Positions 47,372 to 55,364 of a stretch of 64,000 nucleotides of DNA are shown here, one piece after another. The translations under genes and the position numbers were made by a program. This DNA comes from JAAFJT01 sp043744275 (GTDB lineage: Bacteria > Bacteroidota > Bacteroidia > Chitinophagales > Saprospiraceae), in the NCBI GenBank assembly GCA_043744275.1, contig JAYTUY010000173.1:3719-67718 (forward strand), written 5' to 3'. The notes below the pieces were generated by a model, which saw nothing but the letters and a program-made list of their open reading frames with translations, was not told where the DNA came from and made no database searches. The first letter of the stretch is position 1. Each line of letters opens with the position of its first letter.

Positions 47372-50300
47372 CTAATTCAACTCCTCCGTCAAAGGCAATT
47401 CCTCTTCATGTTCAACAATGTGATGCTTTTCGGAGATGCGCCCGAAGATGTAGTACAAGCCTGGAATGAGGAGGACACCAAAAATTGTCCCAATCAACAT
47501 GCCGCCTGCCGAGGCTGAACCGATTGTTTTGTTACCGATAGCACCCGGTCCCGTTGCTCTGATTAATGGAATCAAACCAGCAATAAAAGCGAAAGAAGTC
47601 ATTAAGATTGGACGCAGACGAACCGCTGCCCCTTCAATAGCCGCTTGTAAAACAGTGGCTCCTGCCTTGTGTCTTTGCACAGCAAACTCCACAATTAATA
47701 CCGCATTTTTAGCGAGCAAACCAATCAACATGACCATTGACACCTGTGCATAAATATTGTTCTCTAAACCCATGATTTTGAGCATCATAAATGCACCGAA
47801 AATACCCGTTGGCAAGGATAAGATAATAGGGAAAGGCAAAATAAAACTCTCGTATTGTGCCGCTAAAAGCAAATACACAAATGCCAAAACAATCAAGAAA
47901 ATATAAATAGCTTGGTTGCCTTGTCCGACTTGGTCTTTAGAAATACCTGCCCAATCAATACCAAAACCGCGTGGCAATTTGCTCTTGGCGACTTCAGTAA
48001 TGGCAGCAATCGCCGCACCGCTACTGTATCCAGGCGCGGCATCACCACTGACTTCCGAAGCATTATACATATTGTGTCGAGTAATTTCTGAGAGTCCATA
48101 CACTTTATCCATTGTCATGAAGGCAGAGAAAGGCACCATTTCACCTTTATCATTTTTGACATAGAGTTTCAAAATATCATCTGGTAATGCTCGATATTCG
48201 GGCAACGCTTGCACCATGACTTTATATTGCCTATCATATTTAATGAAACTTGTTTCATAATTACTACCCACCAGCGTAGAGAGCGTCGTCATGGCATTTT
48301 CAATGGTCACGCCTTTTTGTTGGGCTCTATCATTGTCCACATTCAACATATATTGAGGGAAACTGGCACTATAAAAAGTAAAAACAGAAGACAATTCAGG
48401 TCTTTTGCTCAATTCCTCTACGAAATTTTTACTCACTGTCTCCATTTTTTTATAATCGCCGCTGCCGCCTTTATCCAATAAACGCAACTCAAAACCACCA
48501 GCCGCACCATAACCAGGCACAGCAGGAGGTGGAAAAAACTCTATACTCGCTCCTTTTATATCTTTTGTTTTCTCTTCCAATTCTTTCATTATTTCCTGCA
48601 TAGAATGCTTTCTGTCATCCCAAGTTTTGAGATTGATAAGGCACGTACCGGCATTGGCTCCTGTACCTTCCGACAGAATTTCATAGCCTGCCAAAGCAGA
48701 GACCGAAGCAACACCCTCAATATCTTGAGCAATTCTTTGTACTTGAGCACTCACTTCATCTGTCCTTTCCAATGTAGAACCTGGGGGAGTCAAAATGATG
48801 GCATAAAAAACGCCTTGATCTTCATTGGGGATAAAACCCGATGGAATAGCACCGCTTAAAAACCAAGTGCCCAAACAGAAACCCACTAAAACTAAAAAAG
48901 TCACCACACGCCGATTGACGATTAAAGTCAAAATACTTTTATAGCGTCCAAGCACTTTATTGAAACCATTGTTGAAAGCATTGATAAAGAGATTAATCGG
49001 GTTTTTACTCTTTTTCTTCCCGTGCGTATTCTTGAGCATAGCGGCACACAACGCAGGGGTGAGGGTCAAGGCAATGACACCCGATAAAATAATGGACGTT
49101 GCCATTGTCACCGAAAACTGCCGATAGAAAATACCCACAGGACCTTGCATAAATGCCACTGGAATAAATACCGCCGCCATCACGAGCGTGATAGCGATGA
49201 TAGCCCCGCTTATTTCGTGCATCGCTAACTCGGTAGCCTCTTGCGCTTCAACGTTCAGTTCTTCCATTTTGGCATGGACAGCTTCCACCACCACAATGGC
49301 ATTATCCACGACAATACCAATCGCCAACACTAAGGCAAAGAGGGTGATAAGGTTGAGCGTAATACCAAAAAATTGCATGAAAAAGAAAGTCCCAATCAAG
49401 GACACAGGCACGGCAATGGCAGGAATGAGGGTAGAACGCCAATCGCCCAAAAATATAAAGACCACCAAACCCACCAATATAAAGGCTTCAATCAAGGTAT
49501 GAATCACCTTCTCGATGGAGGCATCTAAGAATTTGGAAACGTCGTAACTGATTTCATATTCCATCCCTTTGGGAAAAGATTCTGATTTTATCTCTGCTAA
49601 TCTGGCTTTTACATTCTTAATAACCTCGCTCGCATTACTGCCGTAAGATTGCTTTATCATAATGGCTGCTGAAGGTTTGCCATTCAATTTTGAATATAAA
49701 TCGTAGTAAGAACTACCAAATTCAACATCAGCCACATCTTTAATGCGCAAGATTTGACCATCGGGCGTAGAGCGCAAGATGATATTTTCGTAACCTTCTT
49801 TATTGCTAAATCTGCCAGGATATTTTAAAACATATTCAAATGCTTGCGATTTTTTGCCTGAGCTTTCTCCAGTTCTACCAGGCGAAGCCTCCAAACTTTG
49901 TTCGTCTAAGGCTTTCAAAACTTCATCGGCTGAAATTTTATAAGCCAACATTCTATCAGGTTTCAACCAAATCCGCATGGAATATTCTCTATCGCCCAAA
50001 ATATCCGCTACGCCTACTCCATTGACTTGCTTCAATTCAGACAGCAAGTTAATGTCGGCAAAATTGTATAGAAAATTGACATCTAAATTGGGGTCATTGC
50101 TATACAAGTTGAGATACATCAACATGTTGGACTCCTCTCGGGTGATTTTCACACCTTCTCTCACCACAATCGGCGGTAATTTATTAATCACAGCAGCCAC
50201 CCGATTCTGAACATTCACCGAAGCAATGTTCGGGTCTGTTCCCAAATTAAATACGCATTGAATCGTCGCTGTACCGTCGTTACCCGCATCGGATGCGACA

Positions 50301-50530
50301 TATTTTATCCCTGGAATACCGTTGATGGCACGTTCCAACGGAATCACGACCGCTTTAATCATCAATTCGCCGTTAGCACCAGGGTACTCGGCTGTAATAT
50401 TCACTTTGGGCGGAGAAATAGAAGGGAACTGCGTGACGGGCAATTGCGTTAAAGCCAATGCTCCGAGCAAACTAATAATGAGTGAGATAACAATAGAGAG
50501 TATTGGTCTCGATATAAATTGATTAAACAT
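47372..50530 (-). CDS. RND efflux pump, hydrophobe/amphiphile (AcrB-like) type
   Basis: A 1052-residue inner-membrane proton-driven pump, full length. It starts with the first helix (MFNQFISRPILSIVISLIISLLGALAL), has the porter loops, and carries the proton-relay Asp pair in the GIVVDNAIVVVEA segment (IGIVVDN) of TM4 and the matching Lys in LLAKNAVLIVEFA of TM10. The AcrB-type signature GYFFAQ-like region and FIPNEDQG (start of the second porter half) are seen. It works with the adaptor encoded 9 bases upstream and the outer-membrane factor downstream. The substrate is unknown; HAE1-type pumps export drugs, dyes and bile salts. No dispersed word falls in this 3.1-kb gene. Confidence 0.95.
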   Translation of the reverse strand: MFNQFISRPILSIVISLIISLLGALALTQLPVTQFPSISPPKVNITAEYPGANGELMIKAVVIPLERAINGIPGIKYVASDAGNDGTATIQCVFNLGTDPNIASVNVQNRVAAVINKLPPIVVREGVKITREESNMLMYLNLYSNDPNLDVNFLYNFADINLLSELKQVNGVGVADILGDREYSMRIWLKPDRMLAYKISADEVLKALDEQSLEASPGRTGESSGKKSQAFEYVLKYPGRFSNKEGYENIILRSTPDGQILRIKDVADVEFGSSYYDLYSKLNGKPSAAIMIKQSYGSNASEVIKNVKARLAEIKSESFPKGMEYEISYDVSKFLDASIEKVIHTLIEAFILVGLVVFIFLGDWRSTLIPAIAVPVSLIGTFFFMQFFGITLNLITLFALVLAIGIVVDNAIVVVEAVHAKMEELNVEAQEATELAMHEISGAIIAITLVMAAVFIPVAFMQGPVGIFYRQFSVTMATSIILSGVIALTLTPALCAAMLKNTHGKKKSKNPINLFINAFNNGFNKVLGRYKSILTLIVNRRVVTFLVLVGFCLGTWFLSGAIPSGFIPNEDQGVFYAIILTPPGSTLERTDEVSAQVQRIAQDIEGVASVSALAGYEILSEGTGANAGTCLINLKTWDDRKHSMQEIMKELEEKTKDIKGASIEFFPPPAVPGYGAAGGFELRLLDKGGSGDYKKMETVSKNFVEELSKRPELSSVFTFYSASFPQYMLNVDNDRAQQKGVTIENAMTTLSTLVGSNYETSFIKYDRQYKVMVQALPEYRALPDDILKLYVKNDKGEMVPFSAFMTMDKVYGLSEITRHNMYNASEVSGDAAPGYSSGAAIAAITEVAKSKLPRGFGIDWAGISKDQVGQGNQAIYIFLIVLAFVYLLLAAQYESFILPFPIILSLPTGIFGAFMMLKIMGLENNIYAQVSMVMLIGLLAKNAVLIVEFAVQRHKAGATVLQAAIEGAAVRLRPILMTSFAFIAGLIPLIRATGPGAIGNKTIGSASAGGMLIGTIFGVLLIPGLYYIFGRISEKHHIVEHEEELPLTEELN

Positions 50531-50539
50531 ATTTTTTTC

Positions 50540-51625
50540 TTATTGTTTAATGAGTTGCAAATGCTCCACCACCTCTTTTGCAGCGAGCAATTCAGTTTGG
50601 ACTTTATCATTTTCTTTCACCGTCTGAACACCTTCCAAAAGTATTTTGTCATTGATGGTAATGCCCGATTCGATGACATATAAATTGGACAGTTTTTGTT
50701 TGACGACTATATTTCTGGCTTTTACGACATTGTTTTCATCCAAAACATAGACATATATTTTGTCTTGCAATTCAAAAGTTGCTTTTTGAGGAATAACAAG
50801 CGCATTTTTCAACTCAACAGGCAATTGTACTTTTCCTGTTTCGCCATGTTTGAGTAGCAAATCAGGGTTGGGAAATTTTGCCCGAAAAGCAATACTCCCC
50901 GTGTTTTTATCAAACTCGCCTTCTATGGTTTCAATCACACCTTTATATTTATGTGGCAGACCATTAGCCAGTATGAGCGATACACTTGATTTCTCCTTAT
51001 CCTTTCCTTTTGCTTTAAAATCCAAATATTCTTTTTCAGAAACATTGAAATAAGCATACACTTCTCTATTATTGGAGAGCGAAGTCAATAAAGTACCTTC
51101 ATCAATAAGGCTACCCACTTTAAATTTCAACCTATCCACTACCCCGCTAAAAGGAGCCGATATTTTCGTAAAAGTGAGAGCTGCTTCCGCGATACCTTGT
51201 TCAGCTTTTGCTTCATTGAGCTTAGCCACTGCCAATGCCAATTCTGTTGGCGAAACGATATTTTTTTCTGCTAAGGTCTTCACATTCTGCATTTCCAACT
51301 CAGTGGTGTTGACCCGTGCTTGTGCTTTGGCTAACTCTGCCTCATACTCTCGCGAGCGAATCGTGAACATCATTTGACCAGACTCCACGCGTTGCCCTTC
51401 GTCAACTTTGATGGTTTCCAGAAAGCCTTTCACCTTAGCCCGCACCTCTATATTTTGAATAGATTGGATTTCGGCGATATAATCCTTCGTGAGGATAGTG
51501 TCCATTAATATAGGTGTGGTAACGGGCAACTTAACCGCTTCTTTTGTTTCTTCTTCCTTTTTTTGATTACAAGAAGTAAAACCTACAGCAGAGCATAGGC
51601 TAATCAACAGCAATAATTTTTTCAT
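50540..51625 (-). CDS. RND periplasmic adaptor (membrane-fusion protein), lipoprotein
   Basis: A 361-residue AcrA-like adaptor linking the inner-membrane pump to the outer channel. A lipoprotein signal ends at the lipobox GFTSC (Cys19). The order is typical: beta-barrel/lipoyl strand (IEVRAKVKGFLETIKVDEGQRVESGQMMFTI), alpha-hairpin (ELAKAQARVNTTELEMQNVKTLAEK...), second lipoyl half (ISAPFSGVVDRLKFKVGSLIDEGTLLTSL) and a membrane-proximal domain. It is the first gene of the efflux operon and ends 9 bases before the pump gene. A dispersed word at 51704 lies upstream. No TetR/MarR-type repressor gene is adjacent. Confidence 0.94.
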   Translation of the reverse strand: MKKLLLLISLCSAVGFTSCNQKKEEETKEAVKLPVTTPILMDTILTKDYIAEIQSIQNIEVRAKVKGFLETIKVDEGQRVESGQMMFTIRSREYEAELAKAQARVNTTELEMQNVKTLAEKNIVSPTELALAVAKLNEAKAEQGIAEAALTFTKISAPFSGVVDRLKFKVGSLIDEGTLLTSLSNNREVYAYFNVSEKEYLDFKAKGKDKEKSSVSLILANGLPHKYKGVIETIEGEFDKNTGSIAFRAKFPNPDLLLKHGETGKVQLPVELKNALVIPQKATFELQDKIYVYVLDENNVVKARNIVVKQKLSNLYVIESGITINDKILLEGVQTVKENDKVQTELLAAKEVVEHLQLIKQ

Positions 51626-51853
51626 ATTATTTGATATTTTGAGAAAGCCATAGCCATTCTCTTGTCAGAAAATATTATTTGTAGAGCATTTTTGAGTCGA
51701 AATACTGAGGGGGTATCGCATCTGATACGTTTGCTGTATCGGATACATGTTTTAAAGTATAACCTCAAAACTTATCAACGAATAATCTTTTTGAAATGAA
51801 TTAATAAAAGGAGTTCGGGAAAACATATTCCCTTGTGGCGTCTAATTTTTGTG

Positions 51854-52213
51854 TTAAAGTCTAAATACGTTTATGTAAATAAAAAGAGGCGTCCTGCATT
51901 GTGAGAAAAATTTAGTGTAGAGGACTTTTGTAAAGAAGTGGTCGGACAAATTTTGTACAAAAAAAGCGGCGTATGAGTGAGGTGTTTTTCCTGAAGAATC
52001 TTTTTTTCTAACTGAATCATTAGAGTCATCATCGCAAAGGTCTTCAAAGCAAACGTCAAAAAGCAGGTTGTCACTATTGGATTGACCAGAATCAAAAGCA
52101 TATTCATGCTCAGTGATATTGCAACCCGATTGAAGTTCAGTATCATGGGCGCAAAGAGTATTTGGGGAAAATATTGCGAAGGCAATACTCAGAAAGAATA
52201 ATATCTTTTTCAT
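51854..52213 (-). CDS. Small exported protein of unknown function
   Basis: A 119-residue protein starting MKKILFFLSIAFAIFS, with a signal peptide ending near LCAHD. The mature part has several Cys and acidic clusters (FDVCFEDLCDDDSND) and no recognised fold. A longer frame opens at 52237, but a TACATTTG promoter box (52221-52228) lies between, so the start at 52213 is chosen. That leaves only a few bases of leader. The gene is on the same strand as the efflux operon, 228 bases upstream, with a dispersed word between. A link to the pump is only positional. Low-complexity acidic tail, so some doubt remains. Confidence 0.55.
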   Translation of the reverse strand: MKKILFFLSIAFAIFSPNTLCAHDTELQSGCNITEHEYAFDSGQSNSDNLLFDVCFEDLCDDDSNDSVRKKDSSGKTPHSYAAFFVQNLSDHFFTKVLYTKFFSQCRTPLFIYINVFRL

Positions 52214-52220
52214 GATTCCG

Positions 52221-52228
52221 CAAATGTA
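52221..52228 (-). promoter_or_regulatory. -7 box TACATTTG before the small exported protein
   Basis: Read on the minus strand, TACATTTG matches TAnnTTTG and sits seven bases before the ATG at 52213, so the transcript would be nearly leaderless. Confidence 0.58.
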
Positions 52229-52473
52229 CGAATACATTCAATAGAATAATACGTTTTTTTAAAATTTTTAGAACCTTCTGTTTGATTCAAAATTTTTATT
52301 TGTAGAATATCGGATAATCAGTTTTAATATTCTTTATTGTTCAATCAACATGGCACAAGTTTTGAATATATTTTAATATTATATATAAAAAACAAATTTT
52401 TCTTGTAAAATAATGGTTTGAACAGCCTATTGTGACACTACCATTATTTAAATTAAATTAATAAATAATCCAC

Positions 52474-53436
52474 ATGACAAAAAATGATTACAATTGCAGC
52501 CAACAAGAGCTGTACTCAGCAGGGCGTATTGCATGGAATCTTTGCGCCGACAATTTAGAACCCTTCACGGCTTTAAAAGCCAAATATACTGAGGGGTATA
52601 TCACTCAAAACCTTGCGGATATAGAAGCTGCCGATGATATGCCCGACGACCGCGCTCGTTATGCTCCATCTGCTGCTGCGCGTTTGGATTTGATACAAGC
52701 CAAAGATTCTGTCATGACTTGTTTCAATGTGTTGAAAAGATACATTTTTGATGCTTTTCCAGCCGACATGCGCAAAACGATGAACGCTGCCGCAGGTCAA
52801 GGCTATGCCGCTAAAGCCAATGATGGCAGTTGGATCAATGTGTCGAGTTTGCTCAGTTCCGCCATCCCGTTTATGGATACGAACATGGCAGCCTTGACCG
52901 CCAATGATAATATGCCCGTGGCGTTTGCAGACAACTTCAAAGCAGTGAAAAAAACCTTTGAAACAAAGCTCAAAGATTACAATGGCGCAGACAAAGAAGG
53001 CAGTAAATTGACCAATGAAAAAATAGACCTCAACAACGCCATCTTTGGCACTATGACGTCTATGCTTTTAGATGCTCAAAGCATTTTTGTTCAAAATCCA
53101 AGCCTTGCTAAAGAGTTTATATTTGCAAATTTGGTTTTACAAACACGCGGCGTCCGCCAATCAGGCATCAATGGAAAAGTGACGCAAGTGGATAAGAAAA
53201 AAGCAATTGAAAATGCTGTGGTCACATTAATAGATGAAAGCAAATCAGTGACGACGCCTAAAGACGGGCGTTTTGAATTGTTCCCAGTGAGTGCTGGCAC
53301 ATACACGCTCACGATTGAGTGCGCAGGTTACGAGACGGTGACAGTGAAGAAGTTTGCAGTGAAAACGGGCGTGATGAGCCGATTGAATGTGGTGTTGACG
53401 GCTGTGGTGGTGAGTCATCTGGTTCCGACTAATTAA
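52474..53436 (+). CDS. Unknown protein with C-terminal carboxypeptidase-regulatory-like domain
   Basis: A 320-residue protein with no signal peptide. The first ~230 residues are mostly helical and unrecognised (YSAGRIAWNLCADNLEPFTALKAKYTEGYI, DLIQAKDSVMTCFNVLKRYI). The last ~85 are a beta-sandwich of the CarboxypepD_reg type (GINGKVTQVDKKKAIENAVVTLIDE..., then PVSAGTYTLTIECAGYETVTVKKF). This domain is usually found outside the cell, so its presence without a signal peptide is odd. Similar helix + regulatory-like proteins occur in Bacteroidota with no known function. It has its own terminator at 53469. A dispersed word (52588) codes YTEGYI. Confidence 0.72.
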   Translation: MTKNDYNCSQQELYSAGRIAWNLCADNLEPFTALKAKYTEGYITQNLADIEAADDMPDDRARYAPSAAARLDLIQAKDSVMTCFNVLKRYIFDAFPADMRKTMNAAAGQGYAAKANDGSWINVSSLLSSAIPFMDTNMAALTANDNMPVAFADNFKAVKKTFETKLKDYNGADKEGSKLTNEKIDLNNAIFGTMTSMLLDAQSIFVQNPSLAKEFIFANLVLQTRGVRQSGINGKVTQVDKKKAIENAVVTLIDESKSVTTPKDGRFELFPVSAGTYTLTIECAGYETVTVKKFAVKTGVMSRLNVVLTAVVVSHLVPTN

Positions 53437-53468
53437 AGGATTTGAATTTAGATTAACAATATTTTTGG

Positions 53469-53497
53469 ACGTCGGATGGGTGTAAGCCTTCCGACGT
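53469..53497 (+). terminator. Terminator after the 52474 gene
   Basis: Eight-base arms 53469-53476 and 53490-53497 (ACGTCGGA/TCCGACGT) are followed by a T-run, 32 bases after the stop. Confidence 0.85.
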
Positions 53498-53595
53498 TTT
53501 TTGTTTTTAACACATACTTTTTTCTTTTTTTGTTACACATACGAGAATCATCTTTTAATCAAACGAAAAAATATCCATTTTTTATAATTTCTAAT

Positions 53596-53603
53596 TACAT
53601 TTG
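53596..53603 (+). promoter_or_regulatory. -7 box TACATTTG before ATPase/nuclease cassette A
   Basis: A perfect TAnnTTTG box lies 50 bases before the ATPase start at 53654. No convincing -33 TTTG at the normal distance. Confidence 0.55.
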
Positions 53604-53653
53604 CCAATGCTCATATAGAGCCTTATTTTGTTTATTAACAAATTTTTAACTGC

Positions 53654-54712
53654 ATGATAAAGTCTTTAGAATTCATAGATTTTACTTGTTTTGATGATAA
53701 TAAGTTTGAATTCTCATCAGGCATAAATGTTTTCATTGGGAAAAATGGCACGGGCAAAACCCACATTCTAAAAACTATAGCTGCCACCATCGCTGCCAAT
53801 GATGAATTTATCCATTCAACTTCGCAATCCAAGGAACGATTTGAGTCCATTATAGCAGAAAAACTGATTAGTTATTTTAGACCTGAACAGTTGGGTCGGC
53901 TTGCACGTCGCAAAGTCGGGCGAGTCAATTCCAAGGTTTCATTAAATGTGGACGACCAAATAATGACTTTTTCTTTTTCAGGGAACTCTAAAACTAATGT
54001 CAAATTAGAGCCATTGTCAAACATCCCTCAAATAAGCTCTTTATACCTCCCTCCACGCGAAATGTTTTCCCTGTTTGAAGGCTTTTTAGGTTTGAATGCT
54101 CAACGTGAGTTAGCTTTTGACGAAACGTATGTAAAACTGGCGGAGGCATTGGACGGACCTATACTGAGGGGACCTCGTTATGATGAAATAAAAAAACTCA
54201 TTTCACCCTTAGAAGATGCCCTTCAAGCAAAAGCTATAAAAGAAAATGGTCGCTTTTATTTAAAAGAAAAAAATCAGTTATTAGAAGCACATTTGGTGGC
54301 AGAGGGGCTTAGAAAAATAGCATCTGTGATGTATTTGATTACGAATGGCTCACTCAAACCAACGAATAATTCTATTCTTTTTTGGGACGAACCAGAATCG
54401 AATTTAAATCCTAATCTTATTACGGTCGTTTGTGACTTATTAAGACAATTGGCGGGCGATAATGTCCAAATTTTTATTGCAACGCATGATTACTTATTAA
54501 CACACCAGTTGTCTTTATATTCTGAATACAGAGATAAAAAAACACCACCCATGAAGTTTTTTTGTCTTGAAAAGCAAGATAATGAAGGTACTAAAGTACA
54601 AACTGGCAGCACATTAGCAGACATTGATAACAACCCTATTTTAAATGAATATGCCGCTTTTTATGAATTAGAGCAATCATTTTTCGATAAATCCATAGAA
54701 AAAATCAAATAA
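53654..54712 (+). CDS. AAA/ABC-type ATPase of cassette A
   Basis: A 352-residue SMC/ABC-like ATPase, the type called AAA_15/AAA_21. It starts with the typical strand MIKSLEFIDFTCFDDNKFEF and Walker A GKNGTGKT (29-36). Later come a signature-like AEGLRKIASVMYLI, Walker B ILFWDEPESNLNP, and the switch ATHDYLLTH. The C terminus (PMKFFCLEK..., STLADIDNNPILNEYAAFYELEQ) is shared with cassette B and may be a partner-binding tail. There is no TOPRIM domain, unlike OLD nucleases. The gene for a PD-(D/E)XK-like protein starts 9 bases after its stop. The same two-gene order recurs at 59740-61428. The likely role is defence or DNA-structure sensing. A dispersed word (54163) codes PILRGPR. Confidence 0.82.
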   Translation: MIKSLEFIDFTCFDDNKFEFSSGINVFIGKNGTGKTHILKTIAATIAANDEFIHSTSQSKERFESIIAEKLISYFRPEQLGRLARRKVGRVNSKVSLNVDDQIMTFSFSGNSKTNVKLEPLSNIPQISSLYLPPREMFSLFEGFLGLNAQRELAFDETYVKLAEALDGPILRGPRYDEIKKLISPLEDALQAKAIKENGRFYLKEKNQLLEAHLVAEGLRKIASVMYLITNGSLKPTNNSILFWDEPESNLNPNLITVVCDLLRQLAGDNVQIFIATHDYLLTHQLSLYSEYRDKKTPPMKFFCLEKQDNEGTKVQTGSTLADIDNNPILNEYAAFYELEQSFFDKSIEKIK

Positions 54713-54721
54713 TAGAACATT

Positions 54722-55312
54722 ATGACAATCGTTTTTGACGAGAGTAATCTTCGTTTTACATTCGATGAGAATCATTGGAAGGTCATTAAATACGATGACC
54801 ATCCGAGCCATGCTGCTATCAAAATATCGGAGCATAAAGCAATTGATTTTTTGGGCGTTTACAACAATAAAACACTTGTTTTTTTTGAGTTAAAAAACTA
54901 TCGGCTACATCGGCTTGACCCATCTACTCAACAGGTCATGGCGAAGGGTGCAGAGGAATTATCTACCATAATTGCCCAAAAAGTTCGTGATAGTGTCTCT
55001 GGTATTGTTGGTTCAGGAAGAAATCCTGATAGTATTGACCATAATTTGTGGAGTCAAATCAGTGCAAAAATGATCAATGAAAAGAATGAATTTTACATCA
55101 TTTCATGGGTTGAGGAAGATGCAGTACAAGGGTATTATAAATCTCAAAAACAACAAGCCAAAGCCATTTCTTTTCTTGATAAATTGAAAAACAAACTGAA
55201 ATGGTTGAATGCAAAAATTTCGATAAGACATATCAAGAATCTACCACCTTTCGAGGGATTTAAGGTCGAAAGACTTTCTGAAAACGAAATAAACACTTTA
55301 AGCGTTCTTTAA
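54722..55312 (+). CDS. PD-(D/E)XK-like partner of cassette A
   Basis: A 196-residue protein. AIDFLGVYNNKTLVFFELKNYR carries Asp42, Glu56 and Lys58 in PD-(D/E)XK spacing. Next comes a helical part with IAQKVRDSVSGIVGSG, then the strand FYIISWVEEDAV and a basic helix (LDKLKNKLKWLNAKISIRHI). The paralog at 59740 conserves the same Asp, Glu and Lys and the AQKVRD block. It probably cuts nucleic acid when triggered by the ATPase, but this is inferred from motif and pairing. I do not recognise a named family or known defence system with this exact pair. Confidence 0.75.
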   Translation: MTIVFDESNLRFTFDENHWKVIKYDDHPSHAAIKISEHKAIDFLGVYNNKTLVFFELKNYRLHRLDPSTQQVMAKGAEELSTIIAQKVRDSVSGIVGSGRNPDSIDHNLWSQISAKMINEKNEFYIISWVEEDAVQGYYKSQKQQAKAISFLDKLKNKLKWLNAKISIRHIKNLPPFEGFKVERLSENEINTLSVL

Positions 55313-55364
55313 TTTTAATTCTTAAATCAATCTTTTCATAAACCAAACTTGTATTTTTTTAACA

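Noticed and set aside
52214..52237. Upstream start of the small exported protein (MYSYICGI)
   Set aside because: A promoter box lies between it and the signal-peptide start at 52213.
53654..55312. OLD-family nuclease or Gabija/PARIS system
   Set aside because: No TOPRIM domain in the ATPase, no UvrD-like helicase, and the partner has a PD-(D/E)XK core instead of a TOPRIM.
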